Source: Gemmatimonadaceae bacterium (GTDB lineage: Bacteria > Gemmatimonadota > Gemmatimonadetes > Gemmatimonadales > Gemmatimonadaceae). From it: a DNA stretch of 10,566 nt. The notes below the pieces were generated by a model. It was not told the origin of the DNA. It was given only the letters and a program-made list of their open reading frames with translations, and did no database searches. Made by a program: the position numbers and the translations under genes. Shown here piece by piece: positions 1 through 5,540 of the stretch. The stretch is from contig JABFXM010000004.1 of the NCBI GenBank assembly GCA_013361745.1, positions 1 to 10,566 of the forward strand. The letters are read 5' to 3'. Numbering within the stretch: position 1 is the first letter of the stretch; the number at the start of each line of letters is the position of its first letter.

Positions 1-1
1 C

Positions 2-43
2 CTGGGGTCTGGGGCCTGGGGTCTGGGGTCTGGGGTCTGGGGT
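2..43. repeat. Six-copy 7-bp tandem repeat, unit CTGGGGT
   Basis: Six head-to-tail copies of CTGGGGT start at 2, 9, 16, 23, 30 and 37. The second copy ends in C instead of T; the others are identical. Each unit carries a GGGG run, so the plus strand has six G4 runs separated by 3-nt spacers, which fits a G-quadruplex-forming sequence. The array lies just past the 3' end of the minus-strand dehydrogenase operon and may extend beyond the left window edge. Its function is unknown. Short G-rich repeats of this kind are often dispersed between genes in GC-rich genomes, but that cannot be tested from one locus. Confidence 0.9.
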
Positions 44-81
44 CGGCAACCGCCACATGGCAGTCGCCGACCCCTGACCCC
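32..81 (-). terminator. Long imperfect inverted repeat downstream of the dehydrogenase operon, possible terminator or 3' RNA hairpin
   Basis: Arms at 32-47 and 66-81 pair over 16 bp with one mismatch (38 against 75). The perfect inner part is GGGGTCGGC (39-47) with GCCGACCCC (66-74), and the loop is 48-65. The structure begins 13 bp past the stop of the small-subunit gene, where a terminator would be expected. No T-rich tract follows on the minus strand, so it does not look like a classical rho-independent terminator. It could protect the mRNA 3' end or simply be a mobile intergenic repeat. The left arm is built from the last copies of the 7-bp tandem repeat. Confidence 0.45.
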
Positions 82-93
82 TGGTCGCTTCTT

Positions 94-705
94 TCACGCG
101 TGGTTGGCCCACGCCCTGTCGCCCTTCTTGTAATCGATGCACGGCTCGTACTTGCTGGGGCTCTCGACGTAGCGCTGTGCCTGGGTCATCCCGATCTCTG
201 AGGTGAAGTAGCCGAGGAGGGCGAGCTCCTTCATCATCCGGAACCAGTGCGCCGGCGCCTTCGGATCCTTCTTCGCCTTCATGTAGTCGTGCTGCTCCTG
301 GTCCAGCGCCTGGAGCACCTTGAGTCGCTGATCGGGTGACGCGTCCATGAAGCTCTTCCCCGCGCTCTGCTTCGACGCGGCGTCGAGCTTCTTCATCCCG
401 TCCATGAAGATCTGCTGGTCCGTCGGCTCGTAGCAGTCGGTGACCATCAGCGCCATGAAGGGCCCCGTCTTCGCCGCCTTCGCGCCGGGAGTCTTCGTCG
501 GCGGGAGGATGGTGTCCGCGACCTCGTCGAGGAGCGCGACGTGCTCGGGAGCGAACTGGCCGACGCCCTTGTACGCCGATGCGCGCTCGGTGCGGCAGGC
601 CGCCGTCCAGAGCGAGCTTCCCCCGACGAGCGCGACGCCGCCGAGGATCGTCGTGACGCGCAGGATCGCCTCGCGGCGGTCGATGAGATTCGTCTCGTTC
701 GACAT
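94..705 (-). CDS. Small subunit of membrane-associated sugar/alcohol dehydrogenase (gluconate 2-dehydrogenase subunit 3 family), Tat signal
   Basis: This 203-residue protein resembles the small subunit that accompanies GMC-type dehydrogenases (gluconate 2-dehydrogenase subunit 3 family; LacC-like in glucoside 3-dehydrogenases). The N-terminus has a twin-arginine motif (D9-R10-R11-E12) and a hydrophobic stretch at about 18-36 ending at Cys37 (TAAC), which could be a weak lipobox. Family-like segments are DTILPPTKTPGA (64-75) and ELALLGYFTSEIG (160-172), with a C-terminal Cys189. In related complexes this subunit carries the only export signal and brings the FAD subunit through the Tat system folded. 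The ATG at 705-703 is preceded by GGAGGAGA (718-711). It lies 16 bp after the GMC gene, so the two are surely one operon. The family call is fairly firm; the substrate is not known. Confidence 0.88.
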   Translation of the reverse strand: MSNETNLIDRREAILRVTTILGGVALVGGSSLWTAACRTERASAYKGVGQFAPEHVALLDEVADTILPPTKTPGAKAAKTGPFMALMVTDCYEPTDQQIFMDGMKKLDAASKQSAGKSFMDASPDQRLKVLQALDQEQHDYMKAKKDPKAPAHWFRMMKELALLGYFTSEIGMTQAQRYVESPSKYEPCIDYKKGDRAWANHA

Positions 706-721
706 GCTGGTCTCCTCCGCG

Positions 722-2407
722 TCAGAGGTTGCGGCGCTTCAGCTCGTTCACCGCGAAGTCCGCGGCACGAGCCGTCAGCGCCATGTAGGTGAGCGACGGG
801 TTCTGGCAGGCGGTGGAGGCCATGCATGCGCCGTCGGTGACGAAGACGTTAGGCGCGTCCCACACCTGGTTGTGCTTGTTGACGACCGAGTTCTTCGAGC
901 TCGTTCCCATCCGCGCCGTCCCCATCTCATGGATCCCCATCCCGGGGAAGCACTCGTCGTCGTACGGCTTGACGTCCTTCAGCCCGATGCCGTTGAGCAT
1001 CTCGGCGAGGTCGTTCGCCATGTCCTTGCGCATCATCTTCTCGTTCTCGCCGAAGGCGCAGTCGATCTTGAGAACGGGGAGGCCCCACTTGTCCTTCTTC
1101 GTCTCGTCGAGGGTGACCTTGTTGTCGTGGTTCGGGAGCATCTCGCCGAACGCGCTCGCGCCGAAGGTCCACCGGCCCGGCTCGGCCATGTTGTCCTTGA
1201 ACGAGCCGCCGACTCCGAGCTCGCTCACCGCGCGGTACCACCCGTCGCGCCCACCGCCGCCCTCGTAGCCGAAGCCGCGCACGTACTCGCGCTTGTCACC
1301 GAAGAGGTTGCGGTAGCGCGGCATGTACACGGGGTTCGGCCGTCGCCCGTAGTAGTACTTGTCATCCAGTCCGTCGACCGTGCCCGAGGCGCCGACGCGG
1401 AAGTGGTGGTCCATCAGGTTGTGGCCGAGCTCTCCCGAGCTGCTGCCGAGTCCACCGGGCCAGATGTCGGTCGCCGAGCGGAGGAGGATCCAGGTCGAGT
1501 TGAGCGTGGAGGCGCAGAGGAAGACGACCTTCGCCTTGTAGTCGGTCATCTGGTTGTTGACCGCGTCCATCACGCGCACGCCGGTCGCGCGCTTCCTGTC
1601 CTTGTCGAAGAGGACCTCGTGGACGATGGCGAAGGGCTTGAGCGTGAGGCGTCCCGTCTTCATCGCGGCCGGCAGCGTCGACGACTGCGTGCTGAAGTAG
1701 GCGCCATAGGGACAGCCGAGCCAGCAGGCGTCGCGGTAGTGACAGGAGCCGCGGCCGGGAAGCGGCTGCGACAGATTCGCGGTGCGCGCCGACATGAAGA
1801 CGCGCTTCGGATCCATCGCCTTGATCTTCTCCGACACGAGCTGCTCGGCGCAGTTCATCGGCATCTCGGGCTGGAACTCGCCGTCGGGAAGCTGCGGCAT
1901 GCCGGCCTTCGGGCCGGCGATGCCGGCGAACTTCTCGACGTAGCTGTACCAGGGAGCGACGTCGGCGTAGCGGATGGGCCAGTCGGTGCCGTGGCCGTCC
2001 TTCGCGTTCGCGGTGAAGTCGAAATCGCTCCAGCGGAAGGAGCAGCGACCCCACATGAGCGAGCGTCCGCCGACGTGATAGCCGCGATACCAGTCGAAGC
2101 GCTTCACCTCGGTGTACGGCGAGTCCTTGTCGGAGGCCCACCAGTCGAGGTTCTTCTCGTTGAGGGGGTAGTCGCGCTTGAGGACGGGATAGTTCTTCAC
2201 CATCTCGGTCGTGCGACCGCCGCGGTGCGGATACTCCCACGGTCCCTTGGTCGAGTTCACGTAGTCCTTCACGTGCTCGATGTTCTTCCCGCGCTCGAGG
2301 AGCAGCACGCGGAGCCCTTTCTCTGTGAGCTCCTTCGCCGCCCATCCCCCGGAGATACCGGATCCGACGACGATCGCGTCGTACTCGGTCGTCTGCGTTG
2401 CTTGCAT
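722..2407 (-). CDS. GMC-family FAD-dependent sugar/alcohol dehydrogenase, large subunit with putative [3Fe-4S] motif
   Basis: This 561-residue flavoprotein is the usual length for large subunits of gluconate 2-dehydrogenase, FAD-glucose dehydrogenase and glucoside 3-dehydrogenase. Residues 9-40 form the FAD-binding Rossmann fold with GSGISG (15-20) and a terminal LLLERG. HVGGRSLMWG (111-120) is a conserved GMC segment. The C-terminal catalytic region has HEMGTARMG with His493 and QNPSLTYMA with Asn536, the expected His/Asn pair. Cys222, Cys228 and Cys232 form C-X5-C-X3-C, the spacing I recall for the [3Fe-4S] ligands of Burkholderia FAD-glucose dehydrogenase. There is no signal peptide, so export probably depends on the Tat-bearing small subunit encoded 16 bp downstream. 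The ATG at 2407-2405 follows AGGGAGGG (2419-2412). Electrons would normally go to a cytochrome c, which is not encoded next to it upstream. The substrate cannot be named; a 3-keto-sugar-forming activity is one possibility. Confidence 0.92.
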   Translation of the reverse strand: MQATQTTEYDAIVVGSGISGGWAAKELTEKGLRVLLLERGKNIEHVKDYVNSTKGPWEYPHRGGRTTEMVKNYPVLKRDYPLNEKNLDWWASDKDSPYTEVKRFDWYRGYHVGGRSLMWGRCSFRWSDFDFTANAKDGHGTDWPIRYADVAPWYSYVEKFAGIAGPKAGMPQLPDGEFQPEMPMNCAEQLVSEKIKAMDPKRVFMSARTANLSQPLPGRGSCHYRDACWLGCPYGAYFSTQSSTLPAAMKTGRLTLKPFAIVHEVLFDKDRKRATGVRVMDAVNNQMTDYKAKVVFLCASTLNSTWILLRSATDIWPGGLGSSSGELGHNLMDHHFRVGASGTVDGLDDKYYYGRRPNPVYMPRYRNLFGDKREYVRGFGYEGGGGRDGWYRAVSELGVGGSFKDNMAEPGRWTFGASAFGEMLPNHDNKVTLDETKKDKWGLPVLKIDCAFGENEKMMRKDMANDLAEMLNGIGLKDVKPYDDECFPGMGIHEMGTARMGTSSKNSVVNKHNQVWDAPNVFVTDGACMASTACQNPSLTYMALTARAADFAVNELKRRNL

Positions 2408-2563
2408 CGCGCCCTCCCTGATGGTTGCGCCGAACTTCCAGCGGCGAATATGTGGAGCGGTACAGCGGTGCGCGAGGATGCGGGGAGCTGACGGGAGGCT
2501 GACTGGCTCGGCGGGCTGGCATCAACGGGGGGAACGGCAATCTGCACGGACCGACTCGGCTCT

Positions 2564-2655
2564 TCACGGATACTGCATCCCTGGCCGGCCAGCTGAGCGG
2601 ATTTCAACAAGGATGCCGAGCGTCGTATCCGTGAGAATCCGTGTCGATCCGCGTG
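2564..2655. repeat. Composite inverted/direct repeat built on ATCCGTG
   Basis: TCACGGATAC (2564-2573) is an exact inverted copy of GTATCCGTGA (2625-2634). Inside it, GCATCC (2575-2580) pairs with GGATGC (2611-2616), and CTGGCCGGCCAG (2581-2592) is a perfect 12-bp palindrome. The right side continues as direct copies of ATCCGTG at 2627, 2637 and 2647 (the last is ATCCGCG), exactly 10 bp apart. The whole could fold into a branched hairpin. It could also be a dispersed intergenic repeat, or a protein-binding array on one face of the helix, since the spacing is about one turn. Its function is unknown. Confidence 0.7.
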
Positions 2656-2708
2656 ATCTTCGTTCGCCCGTTACGACCCGACCGCCCCACGGAGCGATCC
2701 GGTGGCAA

Positions 2709-2737
2709 TTACGCGTGAGCCGTCCGGCTCGTACTGT
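2709..2737 (+). promoter_or_regulatory. Possible sigma-70-type promoter with palindromic spacer, upstream of serine hydrolase
   Basis: TTACGC (2709-2714) and TACTGT (2732-2737) are separated by 17 bp and lie 25 bp upstream of the hydrolase start. Both are weak matches to the -35 and -10 consensus. The spacer holds GAGCCG-TC-CGGCTC (2717-2730), a 14-bp interrupted palindrome that could be an operator. The call is tentative because such matches occur by chance. Confidence 0.25.
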
Positions 2738-2762
2738 TCGCGCAGACCAACACGAGGAATCC

Positions 2763-4160
2763 ATGTACAGTCGTGCGTACGTTTCCGCGCTCTTCGTCAT
2801 CCTCGCCGCACCGCTCGGCGCGCAGGCGCAGGCGAGCGACCGCCTCCCCGCGCAGGTGGATTCGATCGCGGCCGAGGTCCTGAAGAGCACGGGCGTGCCG
2901 AGTGCATCGGTCGCGGTCGTGCGCAACGGGAAACTGGCGTACGCGCAGGCGTATGGCGCCGCGAAGCTGCAGCCACGCGTGCCGGCGCGGCCGGAGATGC
3001 GCTACGGGATCGGCTCGGTGAGCAAGCAGTTCACGGCGGCGGCGCTGCTGCTCCTGCAGCAGGAGGGAAAGCTCTCGCTCGACGATCCCGTCTCGCGTTG
3101 GGTGCCGGGTCTGACGCAGGGAGACGACGTCACGCTGCGGATGGTGCTCTCGCACACGTCGGGGTACCAGGACTTCTGGCCGCAGGACTACGTGCCGCCG
3201 CTGATGGAGAAGCCGGTGACGCCGCGGCAGATCCTCGACCACTGGGCGAAGCAGCCGCTCGACTTCGCGCCGGGGACGCGCTGGCAGTACAGCAACACGA
3301 ACTACGTGATCGCGGCACTGGCGGTTGAGAAGGCGAGCGGGACGCCCTTCTTCGAGTTCGTGCGGACGCGGCTGCTCACGCCGTTAGGCATCGCCGAGCG
3401 CGCGGTGGACTTCGACACGAAGGGGCCGGGGGCGATCGAGCCGGTGGGCTACATGCGCTACGGGCTCGGCCCGCTGCGTCCGGCGACGCCGACGGGGCCC
3501 GGCTGGATGTGGGGGGCGGGCGAGCTCGCGCTGACGGCGAGCGATCTCGCGAAGTGGGACATCTCGGTGATCGACCAGAGCCTGCTCGCGCCCGCGTCGT
3601 ACCAGGCGCTCGAGAACACGGTGCTGCTCAAGAGCGGGGTGAGCAGCGGCTACGGGCTCGGGGTCGACGTCGGGACGCGCAGCGGCCACCGGATGATCGA
3701 GCACAGTGGGGAGGTAGCGGGGTTCACCTCCGAGAACATGGTCTTCCCCGACGACAGCGCGGCGATCGTCGTGCTCACGAACCAGGACGCGGCGCCGGCG
3801 GCGGGGGCGATCGCGGACGCGGTATCGCGAGCGCTCTTCACGACGGAGGACGCGCAGACGCAGCAGCGGACGGCGCGGGCGCGCCGGATCTTCGAGGGGT
3901 TGCAGAAGGGAACGATCGACCGGTCGGAGCTCACCGAGGACGCGAGCGCGTACTTCAGCGCGCAGGCGCTGGCCGACTTCAAGGCGAGCCTCGGACCGTT
4001 AGGCAGGCCGACCTTCACCCCGCGCGTGCAGCGGAGCAGGGGAGGGATGACGATGCGCGCCTGGACGGTGACGTTCGCGAAGGGGCCGACGCTGGACGTG
4101 TGGACGTACGAGATGCCCGACGGGAAGCTCGAGCAGTACCAGGTGGCGCCTCAGGGGTGA
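2763..4160 (+). CDS. Secreted serine hydrolase, class C beta-lactamase / penicillin-binding-protein-like family
   Basis: This 465-residue protein has a signal peptide (about residues 1-24, hydrophobic core 7-19, cleavage probably near the AQAQA at 20-24), so it should act in the periplasm or outside. The beta-lactamase-related fold spans about 30-360. Its catalytic motifs are S85-V-S-K88 (nucleophile and general base), Y176-S-N178 and H314-S-G316 in place of KTG. HTSG (131-134) is another family motif. Residues about 370-465 form an extra C-terminal domain of alpha then beta character. Relatives include esterases, D-aminopeptidases, DD-peptidases and proteins of unknown substrate, so antibiotic resistance should not be assumed. 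The ATG at 2763 was chosen because a signal peptide follows directly and GAGG (2754-2757) lies 5 nt upstream; the frame is open further upstream but runs through the intergenic repeat. The stop codon overlaps that of the convergent GT87 gene. Two TTA leucine codons both sit in CCG-TTA-GGC. Confidence 0.9.
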   Translation: MYSRAYVSALFVILAAPLGAQAQASDRLPAQVDSIAAEVLKSTGVPSASVAVVRNGKLAYAQAYGAAKLQPRVPARPEMRYGIGSVSKQFTAAALLLLQQEGKLSLDDPVSRWVPGLTQGDDVTLRMVLSHTSGYQDFWPQDYVPPLMEKPVTPRQILDHWAKQPLDFAPGTRWQYSNTNYVIAALAVEKASGTPFFEFVRTRLLTPLGIAERAVDFDTKGPGAIEPVGYMRYGLGPLRPATPTGPGWMWGAGELALTASDLAKWDISVIDQSLLAPASYQALENTVLLKSGVSSGYGLGVDVGTRSGHRMIEHSGEVAGFTSENMVFPDDSAAIVVLTNQDAAPAAGAIADAVSRALFTTEDAQTQQRTARARRIFEGLQKGTIDRSELTEDASAYFSAQALADFKASLGPLGRPTFTPRVQRSRGGMTMRAWTVTFAKGPTLDVWTYEMPDGKLEQYQVAPQG

Positions 4161-5377
4161 GCCTCGGTCTCGGGCGACCGGGGATGGCGAGTCTCATCGC
4201 AGGCGACGCCATGTTGGCGCTCGCCGGCGCCGACCCCGGTGAGAAGCTGCGCCTGCATGAGCAGCCAGACGAGCGCGACGGGCCACGCCTGCCGATGCAA
4301 TGCGCTGAGCCCCTCGCGAAACGCATGCGGTACGATGTCCGACGACGACACGCTCGTCATGAAGAAGACGACCGCCATCATCGCGGTGCGGAGCGGCGTT
4401 CGTGGCTCGATCGTGTACCAGATCGCGATGCCGGCGAGCGCGATCACGTACGACTGCTGTTCGGCCTTGTGGTTGAAGAGCACCATGTAGACGAGCAACG
4501 ATGCGAGAAAGCGACACCGGAACGAGCGGTCCTGCCACTGCTCGCGGCGGAGCAGGGGGAGAAGCAGCGCGAGCGTCCCGGCCAGCTGGAGATGCGCCGG
4601 TGACGCTCCAACTCCCGCCCAATCGTGCAGCAGGCCGAGCGCCGACACACCGTAGGAATGCGCCTCGCGAGCGCCGAGGGCAGCCCACGAGCGGTACTGC
4701 GCGGCGAGCTCCGTCGAGCGGACGACGACCAGCGGCGCCGCGGCGATCGCTGCTCCGACGAGTACAGCGATCGCGATGAAGCGCGCAAGGCGCGACGGCC
4801 GATGCCCCTCGCGAGGCACCGCGAGCGCCAACGCCGCGAGCGGGAACACCTTGATCGCGGCGCTCGTCGCGATCGCGGCGGCGGCCCGCAGATGCGCGCC
4901 CGACTCGAGCGCGAGGAAGGCGAGGATCACCAGCGCGGCGACGAGCGCATTGCTCTGCGTGCTCTGCGCCGCGCGAAGGACTTGCGGCAGCACGAGCAGC
5001 TGCGCCAGTCGTGCAGCGGGACGCGGCAGGAGCTTCTCCATCGCGAAGTACAGCGCGAGTGCGTTGGTCAGGTTCCACAGGATGACCCCGACGGGGAAGG
5101 GAACCACCGCGAAGGGGGCGAAGAGAAACGCGAAGCTGGGGCTGTACTTGAAGAGATCGTGCGCCTGGCCCGGGTGAAGCACATACATGTCCCGCCCCGC
5201 GACGAGATTGCGGGACGACCAGCGGAAGATCGCGTAATCGTTCGGGTAGGCGAGGATCCCGCGCTGTATGGTCACGGCGAGCGTCGCGACGACGTACAGG
5301 GTCAGAGTCCCGTACACCTGCGCCAGCTGAGCGATGGCTCGACGATTCGGGCGGGAGACAAGGCTCGCGGTGTTCAT
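4151..5377 (-). CDS. GT87 family (DUF2029) integral membrane glycosyltransferase
   Basis: This 408-residue protein has many hydrophobic segments, consistent with about eight to ten membrane helices. GT87 hallmarks are a helix at about 21-38, an Asp in the first loop (NDY, D47), the stretch AGRDMYVLHPGQ (60-71), KYSPSFAFLFAPF (77-89), QSNAL (141-145) and IKVFPL (175-180). GT87 members, such as mycobacterial PIM mannosyltransferases, transfer sugars from polyprenyl-phosphate donors on the outer face of the membrane; donor and acceptor here are unknown. The C-terminal tail (about 384-408) is polar. The ATG at 5377-5375 was chosen because it gives a short polar head before the first helix, but no strong Shine-Dalgarno sequence precedes it, so the start is uncertain. 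It is divergent from the TonB receptor and overlaps the convergent serine hydrolase by 10 bp. Confidence 0.8.
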   Translation of the reverse strand: MNTASLVSRPNRRAIAQLAQVYGTLTLYVVATLAVTIQRGILAYPNDYAIFRWSSRNLVAGRDMYVLHPGQAHDLFKYSPSFAFLFAPFAVVPFPVGVILWNLTNALALYFAMEKLLPRPAARLAQLLVLPQVLRAAQSTQSNALVAALVILAFLALESGAHLRAAAAIATSAAIKVFPLAALALAVPREGHRPSRLARFIAIAVLVGAAIAAAPLVVVRSTELAAQYRSWAALGAREAHSYGVSALGLLHDWAGVGASPAHLQLAGTLALLLPLLRREQWQDRSFRCRFLASLLVYMVLFNHKAEQQSYVIALAGIAIWYTIEPRTPLRTAMMAVVFFMTSVSSSDIVPHAFREGLSALHRQAWPVALVWLLMQAQLLTGVGAGERQHGVACDETRHPRSPETEAHP

Positions 5378-5450
5378 CTTGCTGACTGGATCGCGCAGCG
5401 AAGCGCCGTTGTGACGGAAACCGATCGCTGGCTCGGCGGACCTGCCACCC

Positions 5451-5464
5451 ACGCGGCGCCGCGT
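5451..5464. promoter_or_regulatory. Perfect 14-bp palindrome centred in divergent promoter region
   Basis: ACGCGGCGCCGCGT is identical to its reverse complement over all 14 bases. It lies 73 bp upstream of the GT87 start and 76 bp upstream of the receptor start, almost exactly mid-spacer. That position suits an operator for a dimeric regulator acting in both directions. The all-GC core makes chance occurrence more likely than in a balanced genome, so the regulatory call is inference. Confidence 0.4.
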
Positions 5465-5471
5465 CGAACGG

Positions 5472-5500
5472 TTGCTCGTGTCGCCGCGCGCCGCCATTCT
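5472..5500 (+). promoter_or_regulatory. Weak sigma-70-like promoter candidate for TonB receptor
   Basis: TTGCTC (5472-5477) and CATTCT (5495-5500) are 17 bp apart, and the -35 begins 8 bp after the 14-bp palindrome. Each hexamer matches the consensus at only about half its positions. If real, transcription would start roughly 30-35 bp before the receptor ATG. Confidence 0.2.
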
Positions 5501-5532
5501 TGGGGCGTGGCCAGAGGCGCTGAACCGTCCGC

Positions 5533-5536
5533 GGAG
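5533..5536 (+). promoter_or_regulatory. Ribosome-binding site deciding the TonB receptor start
   Basis: GGAG is followed by TAAA and then ATG at 5541. The reading frame is open upstream to a TTG at 5472, but no Shine-Dalgarno sequence precedes that TTG, so the ATG is preferred. Confidence 0.55.
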
Positions 5537-5540
5537 TAAA

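Larger units (their letters stand above)
2408..2762. other. 355-bp divergent intergenic region
   Basis: This gap separates the minus-strand dehydrogenase operon from the plus-strand serine hydrolase, so it must hold the promoters of both. No convincing gene was found in it. The left part (2424-2560) shows nothing recognisable beyond the dehydrogenase ribosome-binding site at 2412-2419. The middle (2564-2655) holds a composite inverted and direct repeat built around ATCCGTG. The right part (2709-2762) contains a possible sigma-70-type promoter with a palindrome in its spacer, and the ribosome-binding site of the hydrolase. Confidence 0.8.

Noticed and set aside
1..93. CRISPR array
   Set aside because: The repeat unit is 7 bp with no spacers, and no cas gene is nearby; it is a simple tandem repeat.
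440..2491. Long plus-strand open frame (683 codons) antisense to the dehydrogenase genes
   Set aside because: It mirrors the real minus-strand genes, its product is rich in Arg, Val, His and Glu with no recognisable domain, and the opposite strand has clear families with ribosome-binding sites. Long antisense frames are common in GC-rich DNA.
2280..2762. N-terminal extension of the serine hydrolase frame
   Set aside because: The frame is open, but the extension covers the dehydrogenase start and the intergenic repeat. A clean signal peptide and ribosome-binding site mark the start at 2763.
2763..4160. Calling the serine hydrolase an AmpC beta-lactamase resistance gene
   Set aside because: It has the SxxK and YSN motifs, but HSG in place of KTG and an extra C-terminal domain. 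The family is mostly esterases and peptidases, so resistance is not supported.
5416..5422. GGAAACC resembling an ECF -35 element upstream of the receptor
   Set aside because: No convincing -10 element follows at 16-17 bp, and a single 7-mer is not enough to claim sigma-factor control.
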